A stretch of DNA of 64,000 nucleotides from Liolophura sinensis (Eukaryota > Mollusca > Polyplacophora > Chitonida > Chitonidae), in the NCBI RefSeq assembly GCF_032854445.1, contig NW_027018066.1:1-64000 (forward strand), given 5' to 3'. A model generated the notes under the pieces. That model ran no database searches. It was not told the origin of the DNA and worked only from the letters and a program-made list of their open reading frames with translations. Positions 25,706 to 36,802 of this stretch are shown piece after piece. The position numbers were made by a program, and so were the translations under genes. Numbering within the stretch: position 1 is the first letter of the stretch; every line of letters begins with the position of its first letter.

Positions 25706-26981
25706 TCGCGATTGTACAGAGTACAGTGTAGCCGATTTCAATTAACAAAAAGACCAGGTAAAAATGCTAAAGTGGAAAAACTGTTCCAGTGCTGCTGGTA
25801 AGAGGCTAATCCGACGTATTTTGTGACGAGAAATCGAATGGTGCAAACCGCGTTGCTCTCCGACCAATACTTTTGGCTGTAATGACAATTGAATGAATCA
25901 CGTGCCCAGCAACGTCTCTTACTCCATGGAAACCAGGGAAATTTGCAATTTTTCAACAGCTGCCGATGCCTGGCTCAATTCCGCATCTTTTGGCACCTTA
26001 CTGAAGTGGGTCAGTGTTCAGTTGTACTTTTTACAGCAGACTGTATCATGTACCTTGTGTTTTTCATGTACAAATGGTCTGGTTTTTCTACACGTAGATA
26101 AAGACATTGAGATTGTCTTGCACTTAGAAGTAAAGCAATTGCTGGGTGAGTTAAATGCGCTTAGCCCAAAGATTTGTCGTCTTCTGGGCTACCGAAGGGC
26201 ACATAACTTATAGTCAAAAGTTGAATATAGTAATGACCAGTCGCGATTGTACAGAGTACAGTGTAGCCGATTTTAATTAACAAAAAGACCAGGTAAAAAT
26301 GCAAAAGTGGAAAAACTGTTCCAGTGCTGCTGGTAAGAGGCTAATGCGACGTATTTTGTGACGAGAAATCGAATGGTGCAAACCGCGTTGCTCTCCGACC
26401 AATACTTTTGGCTGTAGCGACATTAGAATGATCATTGATGTCATAATCACGTGCCCAGCAACGGCTCTTACTCCATGGAAACCAGGGATATTTGCAATTT
26501 TTCAACAGCTGCCGATGCCTGGCCCAATTCCGCATCTTTTGGCACCTTATAAATGTGGGTCAGAGTTTAGTTGTACTTTTTACAGCAGACGGTATCAAGT
26601 ACCTTGTGTTTTTCACGTACAAATGGTGTGGTTTTTCTACACGTAGATAAAGACATTGAGATTGTCTTGGACTTAGAAATAAGACAATTGTTGGGTGAGT
26701 TAAATGGGCTTGGCCCAAAGATTTCAGGTCTTCTGGGCTACCGAAGGGCACATAACTTATAGTCAAAAGTTGAATATAGTAATGAAAAGTCGCGATTGTA
26801 CAGAGTACAGTGTAGCCGGTTTCAATTAACAAAAACACCAGGCAAAAATGCAAAAGTGGAAAAACTGTTCCAGTGCAACTAGTAAGAGGCTAATCCGACG
26901 TATTTTGTGACGAGAATTTGAATGGTGCAATCCGCGTTGCTCTCCGACCAATACTTTTGGCTGTAGTGACAATTGAATGAT
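25706..26981 (+). repeat. L 1.28-kb block, 5-monomer (2,731-bp) offset (copy 2)
   Basis: This is the second copy of 22975-24250 (anchors 25924 and 26473). The right end falls inside the AATGATCATT palindrome region: copy 1 continues AATGATCATTGATGTC, whereas this copy continues AATGATTATTTATGTC into a CGTAGCAACGTCTC monomer (anchor 27022). Confidence 0.9.
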
Positions 26982-29900
26982 TATTTATGTCATAATCACG
27001 TGCGTAGCAACGTCTCTTACTCCATGGAAACCAGGGAAATTTGCAATTTTTCAACAGCTGCTGATGCCTGGCTCAATTCCGCATCTTTTGGCACCTTACT
27101 GAAGTGGGTCAGTGTTCAGTTGTACTTTTTACAGCAGACTGTATCAAGTACCTTGTGTTTTTCATGTACAAATGGTGTGGTTTTTCTACACGTAGATAAA
27201 GACATTGAGATTGTCTTCGACTTAGAAGTAAGGCAATTGCTGGGTGAGTTAAATGGGCTTAGCCCAAAGATTTGACGTCTTCTGGGCTACCGAAGGGCAC
27301 ATAACATATAGTCAAAAGTTGAATATAGTAATGACCAGTCGCGATTGTACAGAGTACAGTATAGTCGATTTCAATTAACAAAAAGACCAGGCAAAAATGC
27401 AAAATTCGAAAAACTGTTCCAGTGCTGCTGACAAGAGGCTAATCCGACGTATTTTGTGACGACAAATCGAATGGTGCAAACCGCGTTGCTCTCCGACCAA
27501 TACTTTTGGCTGTAGTGACAATTGAATGGTCATTGATGTCATAATCACGTGCCCAGCAACGGCTCTTACTCCATGGAAACCAGGAAAATTTGCAATTTTT
27601 CAACAGCTGCCGATGCCTGCCTCAATTCCGCATCTTTTAGAACCTTATTCATGTGGGTCTGTTGTCAATTGTACTTTTTACAGCAGACTATATCAAGTAC
27701 CTTGTGAATTTTATGTACAAAAGGTGTGGTTTTTCTACACGTAAATAAAGACATTGAGATTGTCTTGCACTTAGAAGTAACACAATTGCTGGGTGAGTTA
27801 AATGCGCTTAGCCCAAAGATTTCAGGTCTTCTGGGCTACCGAAGGGCACATAACTTATAGTCAAAAGTTGAATATAGTAATGACCAGTCGCGATTGTACA
27901 GAGTACAGTGTAGCCGATTTCAATTAACAAAAAGACCAGGTAAAAAATGCAAAAGTGGAAAAACTGTTCCAGTGCTGCTGGTAGGAGGCTAATCCGACGT
28001 ATTTTGTGACTAGAAATCGAATGGTGGAAACCGCGTTGCTCTCCGACCAATACTTTTGGCTGTAGTGACAATTGAATGATCATTGATGTCATAATCACGA
28101 AGGGCACATAACTTATAGTCAAAAGTTGAATATAGTAATGACCAGTCGCGATTGTACAGAGTACAGTGTAGCCGATTTCAATTAACTAAATAATTAGGCA
28201 AAAATGCAAAAGTGGAAAAAAATGTTCCAGTGCTGCTGGTAACAGGCTAATCCGACGTATTTTGTGACGAGAAATCGAATGGTGCAAACCGCGTTGCTCT
28301 CCGACCAATACTTTTGGCTGTAGCGACAATTGAATAATCATTGATGTGATAATCACGTGCCCAGCAACGGCTCTTACTCCATGGAAACCAGGGATATTTG
28401 CAATTTTTTAACAGCTGCCGATGCCTGGCCCAATAACGCATCTTTTGGCACCTTATAAATGTGGGTCAGTGTTTAGTTGTACTTTTTACAGCAGACTGTA
28501 TCAAGTACCTTGTGTTTTTTATGTACAAATGGTGTGGTTTTTCTACACGTAGATAAAGACATTGAGATTGTCATGGACTTAGAAATAAGACAATTGCTGG
28601 GTGAGTAAAATGGGCTTGGCCCAAAGATTTCAGGTCTTCTGGGCTACCGAAGGGCACATAACTTATAGTCAAAAGTTGAATATAGTAATGACCAGTCGCG
28701 ATTGTACAGAGTACAGTGTAGCCGGTTTCAATTAACAAAAAGACCAGGCAAAAATGCAAAAGTGGAAAAACCGTTCCAGTGCTACTAGTAAGAGGCTAAT
28801 CCGACGTATTTTGTGACGACAAATCGAATGGTGCAATCCACGTTGCTCTCTGACCAATACTTTTGGCTGTAGTGACAATTGAATGATCATTTATGTCATA
28901 ATCACGTGCACAGCGACGGCTCTTACTCCATGGAAACCAGGGAAATTTGCAATTTTTCAACAGCTGCCGATGCCTGCCTCAATTCCACATCTTTTGGCAC
29001 CTTACTGAAGTGGGTCAGTGTTCAGTTGTACTTTTTACAGCAGACTGTATCAAGTACCTTGTGTTTTTCACGTACAAATGGTGTGGTTTTTCTACACGTA
29101 GATAAAGACATTGAGATTGTCGTCGACTTAGAAGTAAGGCAATTGCTGGGTGAGTTAAATGGGCTTGGCCCAAAGATTTGTCGTCTTCTGGGCTACCGAA
29201 GGGCACATAACTTATAGTCAAAATTTGAATATAGTAATGACCAGTCGCGATTGTACAGAGTACAGTGTAGCCGGTTTCAATTAACAAAAACACCAGGCAA
29301 AAATGCAAAAGTGGATAAACTGTTCCAGTGCTACTAGTAAGAGGCTAATCCGACATATTTTGTAACGAGAAATGGAATGGTGCAATCCGCGTTGCTCTCC
29401 GACCAATACTTTTGGCTGTAGCGACAATTGAATGATCATTGATGTCATAATCACGTGCGTAGCAACGGCTCTTACTCCATGGAAACCAGGGAAATTTGCA
29501 ATTTTTCAACAGCTGCCGATGCCTGGCTCAATTCCGCATCTTTTGGCACCTTACTGAAGTGGGTCAGTGTTCAGTTGTACTTTTTACAGCAGACTGTATC
29601 AAGTACCTTGTGTTTTTCATGTACAAATGGTGTGGTTTTTCTACACGTAGATAAAGACATTGAGATTGTCTTCGACTTAGAAGTAAGGCAATTGCTGGGT
29701 GAGTTAAAAGGGCTTTGCCCAAAGATTTGACGTCTTCTGGGCTACCGAAGGGCACATAACATATAGTCAAAAGTTGAATATAGTAATGACCAGTCGCGAT
29801 GGTACATAGTACAGTGTAGCCGATTTCAATTAACAAAAAGACCAGGCAAAAATGCAAAATTGGAAAAATTGTTCCAGTGCTTCTGACAAGAGGCTAATCC

Positions 29901-31045
29901 GACGTATTTTGTGACGACAAATCGAATGGTGCAAACCGCGTTGCTCTCCGACCAATACTTTTGGCTGTAGTGACAATTGAATGATCATTGATGTCATAGT
30001 CTCGTGCCCAGCAACGGCTCTTACTCCATGGAAACCAGGAAAATTTGCAATTTTTCAACAGCTGCCGATGCCTGCCTCAATTTCGCATCTTTTGGCACCT
30101 TATTCATTTGGGCTGTTGTCAGTTGTACTTTTTACAGCAGACTGTATCAAGTACCTTGTGATTTTTATGTACAAAAGGTGTGGTTTTTCTACACGTAAAT
30201 AAAGACATTGAGATTGTCTTGCACTTAGAAGTAACACAATTGCTGGGTGAGTTAAATGCGCTTAGCCCAAATATTTCACGTCTTCTGGGCTACCGAAGGG
30301 CACATAACTTATAGTCAAAAGTTGAATATAGTAATGACCAGTCGCGATTGTACAGTGTAGCCGATTTCAATTAACAAAAAGACCAGGTAAAAATGCAAAA
30401 GTGGAAAAACTGTTCCAGTGGTTCTGGTAAGAGGCTAATACGACGTATTTTGTGACGAGAAATCGAATGGTGCAAACCGTGTTGCTCTCCGACCAATACT
30501 TTTGGCTGTAGTGACAATTGAATGAATCACGTGCCCAGCAACGTCTCTTACTCCATGGAAACCAGGGAAATTTGCAATTTTTCAACAGCTGCCGATGCCT
30601 GGCTCAATTCCGCATCTTTTGGCACCTTACTGAAGTGGGTCAGTGTTCAGTTGTACTTTTTACAGCAGACTGTATCAAGTAACTTGTGTTTTTCACGTAC
30701 AAATAGTGTGGTTTTTCTACACGTAGATAAAGACATTGGGATTGTCTTGCACTTAGAAATAAGACAATTGCTGGGTGAGTTAAATAGGCTTGGCCCAAAG
30801 ATTTCAGGTCTTCTGGGCTACCGAAGGGCACATAACTTATAGTCAAAAGTTGAATATAGTAATGACCAGTCGCGATTGTACAGAGTACAGTGTAGCCGAT
30901 TTCAAATTAACAAAAAGACCAGGCAAAAATGCAAAAGTGGAAAAACTGTTCCAGTGCTGCTGGTAAGAGGCTTATCCGACGTATTTTGTGACGAGAAATC
31001 GAATGGTGCAAACCGCGTTGCTCTCCGACCAATACTTTTGGCTGT
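26982..31045 (+). repeat. L monomers at the left/right subfamily boundary
   Basis: Anchors 27022, 27571, 28379, 28928, 29477, 30026 and 30553, plus the truncated unit. Monomers 27571 and 30026 share CTGCCTCAATT, a TTCAT(G/T)TGGG(T)CTGTTGTCA middle and GTACAAAAGGTGTGG. The 30026-30553 interval is only 527 bp because of three deletions: 7 bp in GTACAGAGTACAG near 30355, the 14-bp deletion at 30525 and one base near 30113. No non-satellite sequence is present. Confidence 0.88.
28003..28260 (+). repeat. Truncated 258-bp monomer with internal deletion
   Basis: This unit starts normally (TTTGTGACTAG) and reads into ATAATCACG, then jumps at 28098-28100 straight to AAGGGCACATAACTTATAG. That joins the CACGTG site to the CTACCGAAGGGC segment. 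About 291 bp is missing, including the CCATGG anchor, the variable middle and the dyad. The two parental flanks (ATCACG|TGCCC and CTACCG|AAGGGC) share only CG at the junction. The spacing between anchors 27571 and 28379 is 808 bp, as expected. It also carries AACTAAATAATTAGGC at about 28185 instead of the usual AACAAAAAGACCAGGC. Confidence 0.92.
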
Positions 31046-34000
31046 AGCGACAATCGACTGATCATTGGGGTCATAATCACGTGCCCAGCAACGGCTCTTA
31101 CTCCATGGAAACCAGGGAAATTTGGAATTTTTTAAACAGCTGCCAATGCCTGGCCCAATTCCGCATCTTTTGGCACCTTATTTATGTGTGTCAGTGTTTA
31201 AGTGTACTTTTTACAGCAGACTGTATCAAGTACCTTGTGTTTTTTATGTACAAATGGTGTGGTTTTTCTACACGTAGATAAAGACATTGAGATTGTCTTG
31301 GACTTAGAAGTAAGACAATTGCTGGGTGAGTTAAATGGGCTTAGCCCAAAGATTTGACGCCTTCAGGGCTACCGAAGGGCACATAACTTATAGTCAAAAG
31401 TTGAATATAGTAATGACCAGTCGCGATGGTACATAGTACAGTGTAGCCGATTTCAATTAACAAAAAGACCAGGCAAAAATGCAAAAGTGGAAAAACTGTT
31501 CCAGTGCTGCTGGTAAGAGGCTAATCCGACGTATTTTGTGACGAGAAATCGAATGGTGCATACCGCGTTGCTCTCCGATCAATACTTTTGGCTGTAGCGA
31601 CAATCGAATGATCATTGGTGTCATAATCACGTGCCCAGCAACGGCTCTTACTCCATGGAAACCAGGGAAATATGCAATTTTTTAAACAGCTGCCGATGCC
31701 TTGCCCAATTCCGCATCTTTTAGAACCTTATTGATGTGGGTCAGTGATCAGTTGTACTTTTTACAGCAGACTGTATCTAGTACCTTGTGTTTTTTATGTA
31801 CAAATGGTGTGGTTTTTCTACACGTAGATAAAGACATTGAGGTTGTCTTGGACTTAGAAGTAAGACAATTGCTGGGTGAGTTAAATGGGCTTAGCCCAAA
31901 GATTTGACGTCTTCTGGGCTACCGAAGGGCACATAACTTATAGTCAAAAGTTGAATATAGTAATGACCAGTCGCGATGGTACATAGTACGGTGTAGCTGA
32001 TTTCAAATTAACAAAAAGACCAGGCAAAAATGTAAAAGTGGAAAAACTGTTCCAGTGCTGCTGGTAAGAGGCTAATCCGACGTATTTTGTGACGAGAAAT
32101 CGAATGGTGCAAACCGCGTTGCTCTCCGACCAATACTTTTGGCTGTAGCGACAATTGAATGATCATTGATGTCATAGTCACGTGCCCAGCAACGGCTTTT
32201 ACTCCATGGAAACCAGGGAAATATGCAATTTTTTAAACAGCTGCCGATGCCTTGCCCAATTCCGCATCTTTTGGCACCTTATTTATGTGTGTCAGTGTTT
32301 AAGTGTACTTTTTACAGCAGACTGTATCAAGTACCTTGTGTTTTTTATGTACAAATGGTGTGGTTTTTCTACACGTAGATAAAGACATTGAGGTTGTCTT
32401 GGACTTAGAAGTAAGACAATTGCTGGGTGAGTTAAATGGGCTTAGCCCAAAGATTTGACGTCTTCTGGGCTACCGAAGGGCACATAGCATATAGTCAAAA
32501 GTTGAATATAGTAATGACCAGTCGCGATGGTACATAGTACAGTGTAGCCGATTTCAAATTAACAAAAAGACCAGGCAAAAATGCAAAAGTGGAAAAACTG
32601 TTCCAGTGCTGCTGGTAAGAGGCTAATCCGACGTATTTTGTGACGAGAAATCGAATGGTGCAAACCGCGTTGCTCTCCGACCAATACTTTTGGCTGTAGC
32701 GAAAATTGAATGATCATTGGTGTCATAATCACGTGCCCAGCAACGGCTCTTACTCCATGGAAACCAGGGAAATATGCAATTTTTTAAACAGCTGCCGATG
32801 CCTTGCCCAATTCCGCATCTTTTAGAACCTTATTGATGTGGGTCAGTGATCAGTTGTACTTTTTACAGCAGACTGTATCTAGTACCTTGTGTTTTTTATG
32901 TACAAATGGTGTGGTTTTTCTACACGTAGATAAAGACATTGAGGTTGTCTTGGACTTAGAAGTAAGACAATTGCTGGGTGAGTTAAATGGGCTTAGCCCA
33001 AAGATTTGACGTCTTCTGGGCTACCGAAGGGCACATAGCATATAGTCAAAAGTTGAATATAGTAATGACCAGTCGCGATGGTACATAGTACAGTGTAGCC
33101 GATTTCAAATTAACAAAAAGACCAGGCAAAAATGCAAAAGTGGAAAAACTGTTCTAGTGCTGCTGGTAAAAGGCTAATCCGACGTATTTTGTGACGAGAA
33201 ATCGAATGGTGCAAACCGCGTTGCTCTCCGACCAATACTTTTGGCTGTAGCGACAATCGAATGATCATTGGTGTCATAATCACGTGCCCAGCAACGGCTC
33301 TTACTCCATGGAAACCAGGGAAATTTGGAATTTTTTAAACAGCTGCCAATGCCTGGCCCAATTCCGCATCTTTTGGCACCTTATTTATGTGTGTCAGTGT
33401 TTAAGTGTACTTTTTACAGCAGACTGTATCAAGTACCTTGTGTTTTTTATGTACAAATGGTGTGGTTTTTCTACACGTAGATAAAGACATTGAGATTGTC
33501 TTGGACTTAGAAGTAAGACAATTGCTGGGTGAGTTAAATGGGCTTAGCCCAAAGATTTGACGCCTTCAGGGCTACCGAAGGGCATATAACTTATAGTCAA
33601 AAGTTGAATATAGTAATGACCAGTCGCGATGGTACATAGTACAGTGTAGCCGATTTCAATTAACAAAAAGACCAGGCAAAAATGCAAAAGTGGAAAAACT
33701 GTTCCAGTGCTGCTGGTAAGAGGATAATCCGACGTATTTTGTGACGAGAAATCGAATGGTGCATACCGCGTTGCTCTCCGATCAATACTTTTGGCTGTAG
33801 CGACAATCGAATGATCATTGGTGTCATAATCACGTGCCCAGCAACGGCTCTTACTCCATGGAAACCAGGGAAATATGCAATTTTTTAAACAGCTGCCGAT
33901 GCCTTGCCCAATTCCGCATCTTTTAGAACCTTATTGATGTGGGTCAGTGATCAGTTGTACTTTTTACAGCAGACTGTATTAAGTACCTTGTGTTTTTTAT

Positions 34001-34160
34001 GTACAAATGGTGTGGTTTTTCTACACGTAGATAAAGACATTGAGGTTATCTTGGACTTAGAAGTAAGACAATTGCTGGGTGAGTTAAATGGGCTTAGCCC
34101 AAAGATTTGACGTCTTCTGGGCTACCGAAGGGCACATAACTTATAGTCAAAAGTTGAATA
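31046..34160 (+). repeat. R tetramer HOR, 2,203-bp period (~1.4 copies)
   Basis: Types A and B alternate (A 31103, B 31653, A 32204, B 32755, A 33306, B 33856), giving a dimer rhythm of about 1,101 bp. Private markers show that the true unit is four monomers. GAAATTTGGAATTTTTT, CTGCCAATGCC and GACGCCTTCAGGG occur in 31103 and 33306 only, and GCATACCGCG with CCGATCAATAC precedes 31653 and 33856 only. The copies differ by roughly ten substitutions in 1.1 kb. Monomers 32204 and 32755 both end with ACATAGCATATAG. The homology fades near 34,160. Confidence 0.8.
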
Positions 34161-36802
34161 TAGTAATGACCAGTCGGGATGGTACATAGTACAGTGTAGC
34201 CGATTTCAATTAACAAAAAGACCAGGCAAAATTGCAAAAGTGGAAAAACCGTTCCAGTGCTGCTGGTAAGAGGCTAATCCGACGTATTTTGTGACGAGAA
34301 ATCGAATGGTGCAAACCGCGTTGCTCTCCGACCAATACTTTTGGCTGTAGCGACAATCGAATGATCATTGGTGTCATAATCACGTGCCCATCAACGGCTC
34401 TTACTCCATGGAAACCAGGGAAATTTGCAATTTTTTAAACAGCTGCCGATGCCTGGCCCAATTCCGCATCTTTTGGCACCTTATTTATGTGTGTCAGTGT
34501 TTAAGTGTACTTTTTACAGCAGACTGTATTAAGTACCTTGTGTTTTTTATGTACAAATGGTGTGGTTTTTCTACGCGTAGATAAAGACATTGAGATTGTC
34601 TTGGACTTAGAAGTAAGACAATTGCTGGGTGAGTTAAATGGGCTTGGCCCAAAGATTTGACGTCTTCAGGGCTACCGAAGGGCACATAACTTATAGTCAA
34701 AAGTTGAATATAGTAATGACCAGTCGCGATGGTACATAGTACAGCGTAGCCGATTTCAATTAACAAAAAGACCAGGCAAAAATGCAAAAGTGGAAAAACT
34801 GTTCCAGTGCTGCTGGTAAGAGGCTAATCCGACGTATTTTGTGACGAGAAATCGAATGGTGCAAACCGCGTTGCTCTCCGACCAATACTTTTGGCTGTAG
34901 CGACAATTGAATGATCATTGGTGTCATAGTCACGTGCCCAGCAACGGCTCTTACTCCATGGAAACCAGGGAAATTTGCAATTTTTTAAACAGCTGCCGAT
35001 GCCTGGCCCAATTCCGCATCTTTTGGCACCTTATTTATGTGTGTCAGTGTTTAAGTGTACTTTTTACAGCAGACTGTATCAAGTACCTTGTGTTTTATAT
35101 GTACCAATGGTGTGGTTTTTCTACACGTAGATGAAGACATTGAGATTGTTATGGACTTAGAAGTAAGACAATTGCTGGGTGAGTTAAATGGGCTTAGCCC
35201 AAAGATTTGACGTCTTCAGGGCTACCGAAGGGCACATAACTTATAGTCAAAAGTTGAATATAGTAATGACCAGTCGCGATGGTACATATTACAGTGTAGC
35301 CGATTTCAAATTAACAAAAAGACCAGGCAAAAATGCAAAAGTGGAAAAACCGTTCCAGTGCCGCTGGTAAGAGGCTAATCCGACGTATTTTGTGACGAGA
35401 AATCGAATGGTGCAAATCGCGTTGCTCTCCGACCAATACTTTTGGCTGTAGCGACAATCGAATGATCATTGGTGTCATAATCACGTGCCCAGCAACGGCT
35501 CTTACTCCATGGAAACCAGGGAAATATGCAATTTTTTAAACAGCTGCCGATGCCTTGCCCAATTCCGCATCTTTTGGCACCTTATTTATGTGGGTCAGCG
35601 ATCAGTTGTACTTTTTACAGCAGACTGTATCTAGTACCTTGTGTTTTTTATGTACAAATGGTGTGGTTTTTCTACACGTAGATGAAGACATTGAGATTTT
35701 TATGGACTTAGAAGTAAGACAATTGCTGGGTGAGTTAAATGGGCTTAGCCCAAAGATTTGACGTCTTCAGGGCTACCGAAGGGCACATAACTTATAGTCA
35801 AAAGTTGAATATAGTAATGACCAGTCGCGATGGTACATGTTACAGTGTAGCCGATTTCAATTACCAAAAAGACCAGGCAAAAATGCAAAAGTGGAAAAAC
35901 CGTTCCAGTGCCGCTGTTAAGAGGCTAATCCGACGTATTTTGTGACGAGAAATCGAATGGTGCAAACCGCGTTGCTCTCCGACCAATACTTTTGGCTGTA
36001 GCGACAATTGAATGATCATTGGTGTCATAATCACGTGCCCAGCAACGGCTCTTACTCCATGGAAACCAGGGAAATATGCAATTTTTTAAACAGCTGCCGA
36101 TGCCTGGCCCAATTCCGCATCTTTTGGCACCTTATTTATGTGTGTCAGTGTTTAAGTGTACTTTTTACAGCAGACTGTATCAAGTACCTTGTGTTTTTTA
36201 TGTACAAATGGTGTGGTTTTTCTACACGTAGATGAAGACATTGAGATTGTTATGGACCTAGAAGTAAGACAATTGCTGGGTGAGTTAAATGGGCTTAGCC
36301 CAAAGATTTGACGTCTTCAGGGCTACCGAAGGGCACATAAGTTATAGTCAAAAGTTGAATATAGTAATGACCAGTCGCGATGGTACATATTACAGTGTAG
36401 CCGATTTCAATTAACAAAAAGACCAGGCAAAAATGCAAAAGTGGAAAAACCGTTCCAGTGCCGCTGTTAAGAGGCTAATCCGACGTATTTTGTAACGAGA
36501 AATCGAATGGTGCAAACCGCGTTGCTCTCCGACCAATACTTTTGGCTGTAGCGACAATTGAATGATCATTGGTGTCATAGTCACGTGCCCAGCAACGGCT
36601 CTTACTCCATGGAAACCAGGGAAATTTGCAATTTTTTAAAAAGCTGCCGATGCCTGGCCCAATTCCGCATCTTTTGGTTCCTTTCTTATGTGTGTCAGTG
36701 TTTAAGTGTACTTTTTACAGCAGACTGTATCAAGTACCTTGTGTTTTTTATGTACAAATGGTGTGGTTTTTCTACACGTAGATGAAGACATTGAGATTGT
36801 TA
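34161..36802 (+). repeat. R transitional monomers before the pentamer
   Basis: Anchors 34406, 34956, 35507, 36057 and 36607. These are mostly type A, with GATGAAGACATTGAGATTG and GTTATGGAC(T/C)TAGAAG appearing from 34956 onward and a CCGCTG(G/T)TAAGAGG end. Unit 35507 is a hybrid: an A-type GGCACCTTATTTATGTGGG start fused to a B-type CAGCGATCAGTTG. Unit 36607 has a private GGTTCCTTTCTTATG. No gene or foreign sequence is seen. Confidence 0.85.

Larger units (their letters stand above)
1..31045 (+). repeat. Satellite subfamily L (left half), 56 anchored monomers
   Basis: L monomers are usually 549 bp and carry GATCATTGATGTC or GATCATTTATGTC, often CAATTTTTCAACAGC, and one of several middle segments: TTACTGAAGTGGGTCAGTG, TTATAAATGTGGGTCAG, TTATAAATATCGGTCAG or TTCATGTGGGTCTGTGG. 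Anchors: 119, 670, 1220, 1768, 2316, 2869, 3417, 3970, 4518, 5067, 5615, 6164, 6716, 7268, 7818, 8369, 8918, 9468, 10017, 10566, 11115, 11665, 12215, 12764, 13315, 13868, 14416, 14966, 15513, 16063, 16614, 17165, 17714, 18264, 18813, 19362, 19912, 20461, 21010, 21560, 22109, 22658, 23193, 23742, 24291, 24840, 25389, 25924, 26473, 27022, 27571, 28379, 28928, 29477, 30026, 30553. The types are interleaved as a mosaic rather than in a single strict HOR. Confidence 0.9.

Noticed and set aside
28180-28200. AACTAAATAATTAGGC as a small foreign insertion
   Set aside because: Same length as the usual AACAAAAAGACCAGGC segment. It is a cluster of substitutions in the truncated unit, not an insertion.
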